A stretch of DNA of 64,000 bases from Rhodopirellula baltica (GCA_002901265.1 PPHI01000052.1:62001-126000); one strand, 5' to 3'; shown: positions 7,284-17,114, counted from the first letter of the stretch. Numbers and translations: made by a program. Notes: generated by a model from the letters alone, not told the origin.

Positions 7284-10127
7284 CTACTTGGAATCGCCAG
7301 GAACATAGTTGACTTGGTCAATATTGACGTCGTCGATGATGACGGGTTTGATCTGCGTTTGATCAAACTCGATCAATGCCGGCTCGCCGATCATCATCCG
7401 GTTGTAGCTTGGCGGTTGCGGCTGTTGACGCAGCGGGATGCAGCAATTCGTGCAGTTCCCACTCGGTAACCCATCGACCGTCGTTCCCGACAGCCCCATC
7501 AGGTATTGCGGATCGAGTTCTTCTTGATCGATCCACATTCCGTCTGGAGTGATCTCCATCGTGCCAAGGTCGAACTGCAAGTTGCGACGCAGAACTTCAT
7601 AGTTGACGTACACGTTCAACAGCGTGTTCTGTGCATTCAGCAAGGCGGTCAACGCGGTGATCGTATCTCGAGCGGCGGTCGGCCCGCTGCTCAGTCCTCG
7701 GGCGTCGCGTAGCTCCCGAATGTCTTCGTTCAATTCGATCTGGCTGGTCGCGATACGCACACTCTGGCGTCCGTACTCAAACGTGATGCGGTTCGCTTGC
7801 AGCTGGCGAATCTGGTTTCGCAACAAACGCCAAATTCCGTCTTCGTACTGATAGTAACTACGTTTAGCTTGTTCGAACGAGATCAACGCTTGTCGATAGG
7901 TGTTGCGTTCTTGCAAACGTGTGATCGGCGCGTCCCACCGCAAGCCCATCTGCAGTGTCGTGTTGTCATTGTTGAACGTCCAAGGGCTGTTACCATCGCC
8001 ACCGATCCCGCCGGAGACGGTCAGGTCCAGACCGCTTTCCAATGCGTCGGCGTTGAACTCGATCAGACGCCATTGGTCGACCAGTGCGGCTCGACTGTTC
8101 GCCCAGTCACGGCGATTGCGACGAGCGATCTCGAACGCCTCGGTAGGCTCAATATCAACCACCGGCAGCAACGCGCTTTCGGTCCGTGCACGAGCTTGGT
8201 AGAGCTGCAGTTGCAACACATCGTCACCAAGTTGCAGCATCATGTCTTGGATTTCCAAGATCACGTCTTCACGCAACTTATCAGCCAGCTCTTTGCCCTG
8301 GGCTTGATTGGCATTCGTCGCCAACATGTTTTCCAAGCGGGCTTCGATCACGTCAACTTTCTTTAGGTACTCGCTGTACCGCACAAGCAAGGTATCGAGA
8401 TCTTCGTTAAGTTCAGCTTGCAGTGTTCGCAGCGGTTCGACATCGAACAATGATTCGTCGATGCTGTCGACATTCAAAAGCGTGCAGATCTTTTCACGCT
8501 CTGTCTCGTACAGCTTTAGCAACTGCTCGTTCTGCTGAAGTCGTTTGGGAACCGCTTCGGCGAGCAACGCGATGTCGGCACGAACACGTTCGGCGTCTTC
8601 GGTTTGCAACTGATTCAGGAAGTCTTTCAGCGGCCCCAGTTCGCTATGGATTTTCTCCAAAGCAGAACCAATGCTGTCCGACCAAGACATCGTCGATACG
8701 GGCAAGCCGGTATCAGGATCGATTTCTTGGCGAGTTTCTTCCAAGATCGCAATGTTCTGGACACCGATGTTGCGACGGATTTCGACAAGCTCTGTTCGAC
8801 GTGAACGCAGGTCGGTATCGATCAATTCGAAACGTTGCAGGTACTGATCTTCAAGTCGGGCACAGATATACGGTGGCAACCCGAGGTCTGTCAGGAACGA
8901 GTCAATTGACGCTTGGAAATCTCGCTGATCGCCAACGAGAACTGTTTGCCGCTGCAACAATTCACTGCGTTGCTGAGCCACTTGCAATCGTTGGCTGACA
9001 ATTTCTTGCGGGTCGTCGGGGATCGTGGTCAGCAATTCAACCAACGTGTTTTCCAAGACCAACAGCGTTTCGGAAAGCCGTGCGATGTTTTCCTGTTGGT
9101 TGCGAATTTGAACCTGCGATTGCAGCAACCCCAAGAATCCGCCTGCTTGGGCACCAGCGAATCCGCCGCCGCTAACGCCGCCGCCGCCGCCCAGTCCACC
9201 AAAGCCGCTACCGACACCGCTAAATCCTTGCAGACCGACACCGAAGACACCGCCACTTCGTGACACAGTACTCTCGGTGTTTCGCCCGATGGTGATGTTC
9301 AAGTAAAAGCTGCGACGATAACGTTCAAATGCGCGAACGTTGGCAAGCAACCGACGTTCCGACAACGTCAATCGCTCCATCACGACGTCGCGACCGGCAT
9401 TCCGCAAGAACGGCTGGACGAACGAAAAATTCAGCAGCGACGATGCCGATTGTGAATTCGGCCCATCGAGTGTCCAAACGATCTCGTTTGCCAATCCGAC
9501 GACCAGTTCACTGCCCGTCGCGAATGCCCGGTTCATCGTTACACCACGGTCGAGACCGATCGCCGAGGCCCCCGAACCCGCGGCAGCAAAGCTTGCCCCG
9601 GAGTTGGCAAAGAACTGTGTGTCGAAGCGAAAACGCTCGCTGCTGACGTCAAGTGCCGACAGATAGAGCTGTTCGAGCTGCTGTTGATAGTCGGGCGAAT
9701 GCAACAAAGCCAACTGCACGGCGGTGTCGTTGTTGAGCACCAAAACGCCGTCTTCATCCAGCGGCAAGAACTGCCACCAGTCGGGGCTTTCCGCCGCATT
9801 AGTCACGCCAGCGGCTTCCCACATCGGGTAACCACGTCGCCCATCGACGCATTGCATGTAGCGGTTCGACGCCGGGTCATCGAGCGGCATCGGTTGAAAG
9901 TCCAAGTCGAATGGGTTGAACATCCGACTACGACGATCGGCGTAGACGTTAAAGTCTGCGGTGGGACGACGGGCCAGGTGCGAGGATTTCTCCTGGAGCA
10001 GACAACTGACCTCTTGGTCGGCCTGTTTACGATAGTACTGCCGATGACAGCCTGGCACCGAAAACAGCGACACCGCAGCAGTGGAGACTCCGGCCAAACA
10101 GGCCAACAGCCGGTTTCGTTTACTCAT
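7284..10127 (-). CDS. Very long TolC-family outer membrane efflux lipoprotein
   Basis: TolC-like outer membrane channel component, predicted to be anchored as a lipoprotein. The chosen start (10127) gives a short basic N-terminus, a hydrophobic stretch and a lipobox-like SVPGC at about residues 23-27; an ATG at 10154 is an alternative with an AGAAGG upstream. The protein is about 947 residues, roughly twice the usual TolC length. Characteristic TolC segments include NFSFVQPFLRNAGRD in the first repeat and GLRWDAPITRLQERNTYRQA in the second. Long alpha-helical, glutamine/leucine-rich segments lie between. A glycine-rich insert of about 40 residues is at about 294-332. No inner-membrane pump or adaptor gene is adjacent, so its partners must be elsewhere. 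Confidence 0.8.
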   Translation of the reverse strand: MSKRNRLLACLAGVSTAAVSLFSVPGCHRQYYRKQADQEVSCLLQEKSSHLARRPTADFNVYADRRSRMFNPFDLDFQPMPLDDPASNRYMQCVDGRRGYPMWEAAGVTNAAESPDWWQFLPLDEDGVLVLNNDTAVQLALLHSPDYQQQLEQLYLSALDVSSERFRFDTQFFANSGASFAAAGSGASAIGLDRGVTMNRAFATGSELVVGLANEIVWTLDGPNSQSASSLLNFSFVQPFLRNAGRDVVMERLTLSERRLLANVRAFERYRRSFYLNITIGRNTESTVSRSGGVFGVGLQGFSGVGSGFGGLGGGGGVSGGGFAGAQAGGFLGLLQSQVQIRNQQENIARLSETLLVLENTLVELLTTIPDDPQEIVSQRLQVAQQRSELLQRQTVLVGDQRDFQASIDSFLTDLGLPPYICARLEDQYLQRFELIDTDLRSRRTELVEIRRNIGVQNIAILEETRQEIDPDTGLPVSTMSWSDSIGSALEKIHSELGPLKDFLNQLQTEDAERVRADIALLAEAVPKRLQQNEQLLKLYETEREKICTLLNVDSIDESLFDVEPLRTLQAELNEDLDTLLVRYSEYLKKVDVIEARLENMLATNANQAQGKELADKLREDVILEIQDMMLQLGDDVLQLQLYQARARTESALLPVVDIEPTEAFEIARRNRRDWANSRAALVDQWRLIEFNADALESGLDLTVSGGIGGDGNSPWTFNNDNTTLQMGLRWDAPITRLQERNTYRQALISFEQAKRSYYQYEDGIWRLLRNQIRQLQANRITFEYGRQSVRIATSQIELNEDIRELRDARGLSSGPTAARDTITALTALLNAQNTLLNVYVNYEVLRRNLQFDLGTMEITPDGMWIDQEELDPQYLMGLSGTTVDGLPSGNCTNCCIPLRQQPQPPSYNRMMIGEPALIEFDQTQIKPVIIDDVNIDQVNYVPGDSK

Positions 10128-10823
10128 ACGAGTTCGACTTCCCTTTCTACTCATCTGTGTCACGCCTTCTGGAACCCATCGATTCAATGCTGACGATGCA
10201 GCGAATTGCAATCATTGCCAAAACCGCTGCTTACGATTCGAACCATCCAGCCCTCATTGCCGGAATGACTCAACCATCGAATCGGACCGGCCCCTTTGTC
10301 ACCATCAGCACCGTTGGCACATCCGCGACTGAAAGCGACCCCGCACGGACGGGTTGTTCAGGCTGTGACGATTATTCGACTTCGCACAAACTCTCCGAAG
10401 ATTCAGGGCGTCGATTCGGTGCTGGGATGGGGGGAAAGGCCGCGAATTTCCGCATCGACGAAGCAATCAACAATTGAACAGTGGCCAGGAGCGAGACTTC
10501 GAAGGCTCATTTTCCCGTTAAAGCCACTTGAACTTCAGCGGCTCGAAAGAGGGGCATCCGACAGGTAGACGGCCTTAAAACCGGCCCCAAAACCCTCAGA
10601 ATTACCCCTCAACGAGATCGGATCGTTGTTTCGGGCGGCTGTTCCGAGCCGAATACCTAGAAAAGCTTGACGGTCTATCTTGCCCAACTTAGTATCCATC
10701 GGTCTAAATCCTGCAACTTTTCCGATCCAACTCCGCCGCTCAGGCCCGTCAGCACTCGCAATCGGTGATCTTTGATCGCCTTCCCTCCCCCGGGTCACTC
10801 GTCCGGCAACGCCACAATCCAAA
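10128..10823. other. Long divergent intergenic region
   Basis: About 700 bases between the TolC-like gene and the next plus-strand gene. Several short open frames cross it on both strands, but none has a recognisable domain or family-like composition and they contradict one another. The promoters of both flanking genes are expected here. No strong hairpin or repeat was noticed. Confidence 0.35.
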
Positions 10824-12266
10824 ATGAAATTTGTACTCCTGGCAGTCTTGTTGGCGATCCTGATCGCTTTCATCGTGATGGTCGTCAAGGCCGCAAAGAA
10901 CTGGCGTTGGTACCACATTACCGCGGCCGTGATCACGATGTTGCTGGCGATTCTGTTTCTCTTCCCGACCGCCGCTTCGCTGAAAAGCCGTCAAGCTTGG
11001 CACAAGATCAAAGAGGAATTGGAAGTCCGGTTGGCGCAGGTCAAAGCTGAATACCAATCGCTGCAGTACGGCGACCCGACCGATCCGTCAGCGCCTCCCG
11101 GGGTCAAAGCGGTATCACTCGAGCTGTCCAAAATCGGAACCGAAGCCGGGCGTCGCTGGCGCAGTTTGCAGATGGCTGGCAACGACGGCAACGGACAAAT
11201 CATGCTCCGTTCGACCGGCAATGCCGCTGTTCCTGAGATCCCCGGTGTGACACCGGACGCCGATGCCGCCGCGGCGGCAAATAATGCCGGCCCACTGGTT
11301 CCCGTCGGACTTGTCGTTTACGCCTTCGCCGAAGGCAGTTTTCCTAACTTGGAACAAACGGTCCCGATTGCGTACCTGGGCGAGTTCAAAGTCACCGCCA
11401 GCACCAACGAAGCCGTCACCGTCACCCCAACGTTTGAGCTGGAAGCGAACCAGGTTAACTTGATCTCTAGTGGCCAAGCCCGAATCTGGTCTCTTTACGA
11501 AATGCTTCCTTTGGACGGCCATGCACCGTTTATCGCCGAAGGCAGCCGCCCGTCAGACGACAACTCTCTTGGCCGCGTCGATGATGACTTGGTCAACATG
11601 CTGTTCAAGAATTCCAAGCCAGAGACTCGCGACGCTTACCTCCGTGACGGGACACGCGAAGCACCTGAAGACCCCGCCGCACGCTGGGTAAAGATCAAGT
11701 TCGAAAAGAAGTACGAAATCGACGTTGACAGTGAAGAACAGCGCGGTGCACTCGAAGGCGGTTTCTTCGACAACACCGGCCGCGCGGTCGACAGTCGCTT
11801 GCAACGGTCGGACAACGGCAAAGTCGCATTCGCCGTTGGTGACACAATCATTGTCAAAGAAGAAGCCGCCCGCCAATTGATCAACCAAGAACAAGTCGCT
11901 TCGTTGGTTGACACCTATTACTTGCGTCCGCTGAACGACTACCGCTACATCCTGCGAAAGATCCGTTTGCAGATCCGCGAGATGGACGTCCGCATCACCG
12001 AAATGCAGTACCAGGAAAAAATCCTCAACACAGCGATCGCGGCAACAGTCGACATGCTCGCCAAGCGTCAGGACGAAAAGCTGAAACTTGAACAAGACGT
12101 CGCCCAGTACCAAGTCGAAAACGCCGCGATTCAGCAGTACTACGGCCAGATCCGTGAAGAGCTACGAGAGGTCAAAGAAGCCTCCTCGGCGCTCTTCAAG
12201 GATAACTACCGCATGATGCTTCAGATCAAGCAACTTGCAGCAGACGCAAACCTGACCAAGACCTAA
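10824..12266 (+). CDS. Membrane-anchored coiled-coil protein of unknown function
   Basis: A 480-residue protein I cannot assign to a family. The N-terminus has two hydrophobic segments (about residues 3-21 and 32-49) separated by a basic turn, so it is probably anchored in the inner membrane. The middle (about 80-330) is a soluble region with mixed beta character and an alanine-rich linker around 150. The last 110 residues are strongly helical and charged (IRLQIREMDVRITEMQYQ and following), which fits a coiled coil. The start ATG directly precedes the first hydrophobic segment. It ends nine bases before the convergent CBS gene. A structural or envelope-linked role is inference only. Confidence 0.7.
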   Translation: MKFVLLAVLLAILIAFIVMVVKAAKNWRWYHITAAVITMLLAILFLFPTAASLKSRQAWHKIKEELEVRLAQVKAEYQSLQYGDPTDPSAPPGVKAVSLELSKIGTEAGRRWRSLQMAGNDGNGQIMLRSTGNAAVPEIPGVTPDADAAAAANNAGPLVPVGLVVYAFAEGSFPNLEQTVPIAYLGEFKVTASTNEAVTVTPTFELEANQVNLISSGQARIWSLYEMLPLDGHAPFIAEGSRPSDDNSLGRVDDDLVNMLFKNSKPETRDAYLRDGTREAPEDPAARWVKIKFEKKYEIDVDSEEQRGALEGGFFDNTGRAVDSRLQRSDNGKVAFAVGDTIIVKEEAARQLINQEQVASLVDTYYLRPLNDYRYILRKIRLQIREMDVRITEMQYQEKILNTAIAATVDMLAKRQDEKLKLEQDVAQYQVENAAIQQYYGQIREELREVKEASSALFKDNYRMMLQIKQLAADANLTKT

Positions 12267-12275
12267 TCAGCACTG

Positions 12276-12767
12276 CTATTTACCGCTGGCTCGGAACGGG
12301 CGATCGATCCCGTCCACGACGGCACTGAGGTACAGCCCCGAGCCCGTTGCCGCTGCTGCTGTTTGAGGAGTCAAGTTTTCGCGGACTTCTCGCATCACAT
12401 CCCGCCGCGAAATCTGTCCGATCAACCTGCCGTGGTCGTCGAGCACTGGCAACCGACGACACGCCGCGTCCAAGAACGTCTGAGCGATCGTTAGCAAGTC
12501 GGTCTCCGGACGAATCGTCGGCGGATTCTCATCGACGAATGCCATCAGCCCGTTGATCGGCATTTGGTCATAGGCGACGTCTACAACGAAGCGGATACAG
12601 GACTTTTCAGAGAAGATCCCCAGGAACCGTTTATCTTCATCAACCACCGGGGCCCCGCTGATCCGATGGTGCAACAAAACGTCCAACGCTTCGAGCACGT
12701 CCATCTCCGGGGACAGTGTCTTCAAATTCGAAACCATCATGTCGCGTGCGCATGTATGAGGCATCAT
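12276..12767 (-). CDS. CBS-domain protein
   Basis: Small stand-alone protein of 163 residues built from two CBS motifs. The first spans about residues 8-65 (VSNLKTLSPEMDVLEALDVL through DKRFLGIFSEKSCIRF) and the second about 80-130 (PPTIRPETDLLTIAQTFLDA through GRLIGQISRRDVMREV). CBS pairs bind adenine nucleotides or related ligands and regulate partner proteins. No fused catalytic domain is present, so it is probably a regulatory subunit or an energy sensor. An AGGAG nine bases upstream supports the start; a second ATG follows immediately. Confidence 0.85.
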   Translation of the reverse strand: MMPHTCARDMMVSNLKTLSPEMDVLEALDVLLHHRISGAPVVDEDKRFLGIFSEKSCIRFVVDVAYDQMPINGLMAFVDENPPTIRPETDLLTIAQTFLDAACRRLPVLDDHGRLIGQISRRDVMREVRENLTPQTAAAATGSGLYLSAVVDGIDRPFRASGK

Positions 12768-13071
12768 CGCAATCGCTCCTAATTCAGAGTAGAGAAAAGA
12801 TCACAGATCGAACGCTTCTGTTTTTTCTCGCTCGTAACCGTCCGTCAAGAAAAATTGCCGTACTTCGGATGGCGTCAGTTCGACGGGCAACGGCCAGTAA
12901 CTTGACTTTTTTAAACCCCTGATTTTGGCAAAGCACGGCGTTTCCAAGCGAAACCCAACGGTTTTGCGAGCGGAAAACCGACGGGTGTTACCGCCACACC
13001 GCCCTTTCCACGTCATGTGATACTTTTCACAATACTCGTGATTCTTTTCACAATCGCTGGAGTTTTGACAG
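12768..13071. other. Divergent intergenic region with an operator-like repeat
   Basis: This 304-base stretch holds the promoters of the CBS gene and of the small gene to the right. Its last 50 bases contain the direct repeat listed separately. No coding potential is seen. Confidence 0.4.
13023..13054 (+). promoter_or_regulatory. Direct repeat cttttcacaat, possible operator
   Basis: The 11-base sequence cttttcacaat occurs at 13023-13033 and again at 13044-13054. The spacing is exactly 21 bases, two helical turns, and the second copy ends 17 bases before the start codon at 13072. This geometry fits a dimeric regulator bound to one face of the DNA. The regulator is not known. Confidence 0.4.
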
Positions 13072-13551
13072 ATGAAAGGCCAATGGGTCGAAATCGAATT
13101 TGACTGCTTGCCACTGCGAAGTGTCTCGCGATTTGACATCCCTCTCGACGCGTCACCCAAGTACGAAGCGTTTGTCCGACGCGTCAAAGCAGCGATGGAC
13201 AAGCACGGTTCGCACAACACGTACTTCCTCCACCGTGGCACCTGTGTGTTCCGCTTGACCAATGCCGAAAGCCGCGGGGAAATCGCCTTCAAGTTCGAAG
13301 GCACGGCGCTGACCGGCAGCAAAGACGAAAAGACCCGCAGCGTTGATCTGACGGTCGAGTTGCTACGCGAAACATGCGGCTGGCTTTCTCAGCCCATCGT
13401 CGATTTTTTTGCCGAGTCCGTCCAGCACGCGATCCTGGTTGAGTTCGATCGCTACATCGCGGCGGGCGACCTGACCAAAACGCACGAGCGGATGGAAAAA
13501 CTGAATGCCGAAAACGAAGCCGGCGACGGCTTTGTCGGAATGTATTTGTAA
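13072..13551 (+). CDS. Small cytosolic protein of unknown function
   Basis: A 159-residue soluble protein that I do not recognise. It is well composed for a real gene, with balanced charge and no signal peptide or membrane segment. The N-terminal half has alternating hydrophobic residues suggesting beta strands (WVEIEFDCLPLRSVSRFDI, then YFLHRGTCVFRLT). The C-terminal half is helical (FFAESVQHAILVEFDRYIA). It ends 11 bases before the convergent end of mfd. Possible regulation comes from the direct repeat just upstream. Confidence 0.65.
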   Translation: MKGQWVEIEFDCLPLRSVSRFDIPLDASPKYEAFVRRVKAAMDKHGSHNTYFLHRGTCVFRLTNAESRGEIAFKFEGTALTGSKDEKTRSVDLTVELLRETCGWLSQPIVDFFAESVQHAILVEFDRYIAAGDLTKTHERMEKLNAENEAGDGFVGMYL

Positions 13552-13562
13552 CGCAAGTTTGC

Positions 13563-15377
13563 CTACTGCAGCACCAAAGCACCGCGGGCGAGTTTGACGA
13601 AGCCGCGTCCCGAAGGATCGTCCATATCGATCCCGGCGTAGTTCTTCGGCGGACGCTCGGTGGTGCCAGGTTTCTTCTGCGGACGCAGCGGAATGTAAGC
13701 ACGGCGCCCATCGACAATACGCACCGGGTACTTCGAACGCTTGGCCAATAGCTCGATGCGGCGTTTGTCCGAATAGTGCAGCACCAAGAACCGGGCGTCG
13801 CTGGTGATCGAACCGATCTGCCAGGCGGCCGCGTCGAGCCGCAGTTCGGCCAGTTCCAGCATTCGCTCGGCAGCCGATGGCAGCGGTCCAAAACGATCGA
13901 GCAACTCTTCGCGAATCGCGTTGATCTCGTTCGCGTCTTTAAGCTTCGCGATTCGCCGGTACAGGTCGATCTTGTGCCGAAGGTCCGGCACGTAGTCGGG
14001 ATCCAAGTACGCTTCGACCGGCAGGTCGATGTCGACATCGGCCGATAGCTCCGGCGGCAGATTCTGAACTTGGCGGACAGCATCTTCGAGCAGGTGACAG
14101 TACATCTCGTATCCGACTGCCGCGATGTGGCCGCTCTGCTGGCTGCCCAGCAAGTTGCCCGCGCCACGGATCTCCAAGTCACGCATCGAGATCGCGAAGC
14201 CGGCGCCCATTTGGCTGAACTCTTCGATCGCGCGAAGACGCTTGGTCGCTTCGGGCGAGAGGTGCTTGTGTGGCGAAACGAGCAAGTAGCAGAACGCTTG
14301 GTGCTTGTAGCGACCGACACGACCGCGCAACTGGTGCAAATCGCTGAGCCCATAGTGATCGGCGTCGTCGACAAAAATCGTGTTGGCGTTGGGGATGTCC
14401 AAGCCACTTTCGATGATTGTCGTCGCGAGCAGAAGATCGTATTTGTGATCGATAAAGTCGACCATCACTTGTTCGAGTGCACCTTCGGGCATTTGCCCGT
14501 GGCCGATCACGATCCGCAGTTCCGGTGCGATGCCACGCAGTCGTTCGACGATCGCTTCCATGTCACCGATGCGATTGTGAACCATGTAGATCTGACCGCC
14601 GCGGTTCAATTCACGAACGATCGCGGTACGGATCAGTTTGTCGTCCCAGCGTGACACCACCGTTTCCACACTGCGGCGTTCGGCGGGTGGCGTTTCCAAG
14701 TTGCTGATGTCGCGGACGCCAACGAGTGCCATGTGCAGCGTTCGCGGAATCGGCGTTGCCGAAAGCGTCAGCACGTCGACATTGGTGTGCTTGTTTTTCA
14801 GTTTCTCTTTGACCGCCACACCGAAACGTTGCTCTTCGTCGATGACGACCAAGCCAAGCTGTTGAAAGTCAACGTCTTTGCCAGCGATGCGGTGTGTCCC
14901 GACGACAATGTCGACTTTGCCGCTTTTCAGATCCTTGATCGTTTGCCGTTGATCGGCGGCCGTTGAAAAGCGACTAAGTTTTTCGATGCGAACCGGAAAT
15001 TCTGCCATCCGGTTTTTGAAGTTATGGTAGTGCTGTTCGGCAAGTACGGTGGTCGGGACCAAGACGGCGACTTGATAACCACTCGTTACCGCTTTGAAGG
15101 CCGCCCGCATCGCGACCTCCGTTTTTCCGAATCCGACGTCACCGCAGATCAAACGGTCCATCACCTTGTTCGCTTCCATGTCGTCTTTGACGGCCGCGAT
15201 TGCCGTCACTTGGTCCGGCGTTTCCTGATACGGAAAACTCGCGTCGAACTGTTGTTGCCAGATGTGATCGTGGTCAAAAACGATCCCTTGTCGGCTGGTC
15301 CGTTTGGCTTGCAGTTCCAACAGCTCTGACGCCATGTCGGTGACGGCGCTCTCGGCTGCCTTTTTTGGCGAGCCCAA
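13563..15377 (-). CDS. mfd: Transcription-repair coupling factor Mfd, C-terminal part (frameshifted)
   Basis: C-terminal translocase half of Mfd, which removes RNA polymerase stalled at DNA damage and recruits UvrA. It carries the RecG-like superfamily 2 helicase motifs: motif I (GDVGFGKTEVAMRAAFKA), the DEEQRFGV box, SATPIPRTLHMAL, the TTIIESGLDIPNANT motif, the QLRGRVGR box, then the C-terminal TRCF domain. The apparent start is a TTG at 15377 and is probably not real: the preceding part of the gene lies in another frame, and the two frames meet at a run of six A residues (15361-15366, T on the plus strand). One extra base there would restore a continuous protein. Confidence 0.9.
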   Translation of the reverse strand: MGSPKKAAESAVTDMASELLELQAKRTSRQGIVFDHDHIWQQQFDASFPYQETPDQVTAIAAVKDDMEANKVMDRLICGDVGFGKTEVAMRAAFKAVTSGYQVAVLVPTTVLAEQHYHNFKNRMAEFPVRIEKLSRFSTAADQRQTIKDLKSGKVDIVVGTHRIAGKDVDFQQLGLVVIDEEQRFGVAVKEKLKNKHTNVDVLTLSATPIPRTLHMALVGVRDISNLETPPAERRSVETVVSRWDDKLIRTAIVRELNRGGQIYMVHNRIGDMEAIVERLRGIAPELRIVIGHGQMPEGALEQVMVDFIDHKYDLLLATTIIESGLDIPNANTIFVDDADHYGLSDLHQLRGRVGRYKHQAFCYLLVSPHKHLSPEATKRLRAIEEFSQMGAGFAISMRDLEIRGAGNLLGSQQSGHIAAVGYEMYCHLLEDAVRQVQNLPPELSADVDIDLPVEAYLDPDYVPDLRHKIDLYRRIAKLKDANEINAIREELLDRFGPLPSAAERMLELAELRLDAAAWQIGSITSDARFLVLHYSDKRRIELLAKRSKYPVRIVDGRRAYIPLRPQKKPGTTERPPKNYAGIDMDDPSGRGFVKLARGALVLQ

Positions 15378-16903
15378 GCCTGTCCGCCGACCTTGGCAAG
15401 TTTCGGTTGGCCCTTCGTCCCGCCGACATAACGCTGGATCAATCCGATCCGCGAGGCCGGGACATAAATCTTTGAACCGCCGTCGTACTCCAACACCAAG
15501 TGTTCGATGTGCTGGCCGTTCTTTTCCAGATGGTCCAGCCCCAGGTACAGCCCGATCCCGTGGGACAGGTGCACGACCAAGTCACCCGGTTCGAGCTGCA
15601 TCGAAGCGGTGATCGGCTTGCCCTGCGCCCGCGTCTTTCCGCGACGGACGGGGCTGCGATGAAACAGCTCTGCACCGGTCAGCACCAACACCTTGCTGGA
15701 TGTCAGTCGAAAGCCGCCACTGATCTGGGCGACCGCCGGCTTCAAATGTCCTTGGCGGGCGGCCTTGGTGTCTTGCAACAGCTCCATCAATCGCTGCGCG
15801 TCGGCCGGGGTGTCACCAACCAGCAAGATCTCATGATCGTCGGCGACGGTATCGATACGCGATTGGGTTTCGTCCAAGGCCAGCGCGAACCCGTCTGCAC
15901 TGGTGGATCGCAAGTCGAGGTTTTTCTCGCCACCTTCGTTTAGCGTCGTTGCCGTGACGATCCGCAGGTGCCCCATCGACGCGAGGAGTGACTCGAAATC
16001 GGTAAAACCGCTCTGGTCGTCCAAACGATTGAGCAGCGACTGTGCAGACAGCTTGCAGTCGTGCGGGTCGACCAGGATCACCAACGTGTCTTCGGGAAGG
16101 TAGTCGCTGATCGGTCCGAGCTGGATGCTTGAATCGAACGCGGTTTCGGCATCGTCGCTGATGTCGTGGACACCGACCGCAGAGATCTCGATCGACTGCA
16201 CCTGTCCGACGCTTCGCTGGCTGCCCAAATCGAAGTGGCGGATCGATTCGATTTCGTCGCCAAACCATTCGATCCGGATCGGGCTGGAATGATCGACCGA
16301 ATAGACATCGATCAGGCCGCCACGCATCGCGAACTCGCCAGGCAACTGCACAGCGGTCGTCGACACAAATCCGCTCTGCTGAAGCCAGTCGGCGACTTCT
16401 TCCATCGGCACTTCGACGCCGACTTTGAATTCACGCGTCGACGAATCCAATTGAGTCGGTGTCGGAACCAGCTGCAACGCACCCCCGATGTACGCCGTCA
16501 CCAACATCGGGTGAACGTCGTCTGGCCGCCGGGCTCGCAGACGCTGGAGCACTTGCAATCGTTCGGCCAATTCCGGATCGGCCAAGGAGTGTGGTCCGCC
16601 CCGGCCGACGCTCAGCGGCAACGGAAACGATTGCTCGACGCCAAAGGCGATCGCGTCGCCGGAAACGATGTCCGCATCGGCTGCTTGGGGCAACAGCATC
16701 AGAATGTTCTGGGACGTCCGGGCCGCCGCCGCACCAAGCACCGCGCGGAGTGCCCCCCAAACGCCGCTGAACGCGAGTCGTTCCCCCGGTTTCGCTTGCC
16801 CGAGTGCCGCGCTGAGCCCGCAATCGTTGTCCAGCAATTCAACGATTTCTTGAAGGCGTTCGGTATGGAGCGGTGTGGCGACAGACACGGGCAAAACCGG
16901 CAT
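15206..16903 (-). CDS. mfd: Transcription-repair coupling factor Mfd, N-terminal part (frameshifted)
   Basis: N-terminal half of Mfd. The start is placed at ATG 16903, because family-like sequence begins there and the frame further upstream runs into the divergent gene. It contains the UvrB-like module (for example VQLPGEFAMRGGLIDVYS) and the RNA-polymerase interaction domain (GDLVVHLSHGIGLYLGLDHL, then GSKIYVPASRIGLIQRYVGG). Recognisable sequence stops at KVGGQAWARQK; the remaining residues to 15206 are out-of-frame read-through. The expected continuation (KKAAESAVTDMASELLELQA) lies in the neighbouring frame after the A-run at 15361-15366. Together the halves would give about 1,110 residues, a normal Mfd length. 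Confidence 0.88.
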   Translation of the reverse strand: MPVLPVSVATPLHTERLQEIVELLDNDCGLSAALGQAKPGERLAFSGVWGALRAVLGAAAARTSQNILMLLPQAADADIVSGDAIAFGVEQSFPLPLSVGRGGPHSLADPELAERLQVLQRLRARRPDDVHPMLVTAYIGGALQLVPTPTQLDSSTREFKVGVEVPMEEVADWLQQSGFVSTTAVQLPGEFAMRGGLIDVYSVDHSSPIRIEWFGDEIESIRHFDLGSQRSVGQVQSIEISAVGVHDISDDAETAFDSSIQLGPISDYLPEDTLVILVDPHDCKLSAQSLLNRLDDQSGFTDFESLLASMGHLRIVTATTLNEGGEKNLDLRSTSADGFALALDETQSRIDTVADDHEILLVGDTPADAQRLMELLQDTKAARQGHLKPAVAQISGGFRLTSSKVLVLTGAELFHRSPVRRGKTRAQGKPITASMQLEPGDLVVHLSHGIGLYLGLDHLEKNGQHIEHLVLEYDGGSKIYVPASRIGLIQRYVGGTKGQPKLAKVGGQAWARQKRQPRAPSPTWRQSCWNCKPNGPADKGSFLTTITSGNNSSTRVFRIRKRRTK

Positions 16904-17114
16904 GCGTGGACGAAAAAACGAGTGCTGTTGATCGTAGCGGCAAAGAAAGTCGTCGCCCACCGTGCCAGTTAGCAGAGTGCCGCCAACAGGGTTCACAAGC
17001 CCCGCCCCAGCGGCGACAATGGCCCGCCTTCCCACCACCCATTGTGCGATCCCACCGTCGTCGGAAGTGGAATCGCATTCGCCAACCTCTTTTTCATCGC
17101 CAGAGTGAAACAGC

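Noticed and set aside
10157-10568. Short plus-strand frames in the 10.1-10.8 kb gap
   Set aside because: No family-like features; two different frames overlap and neither has a good ribosome binding site.
13289-14407. Long minus-strand open frame (372 codons)
   Set aside because: It is an alternative frame of mfd, rich in R, S, T and C, with no recognisable domain.
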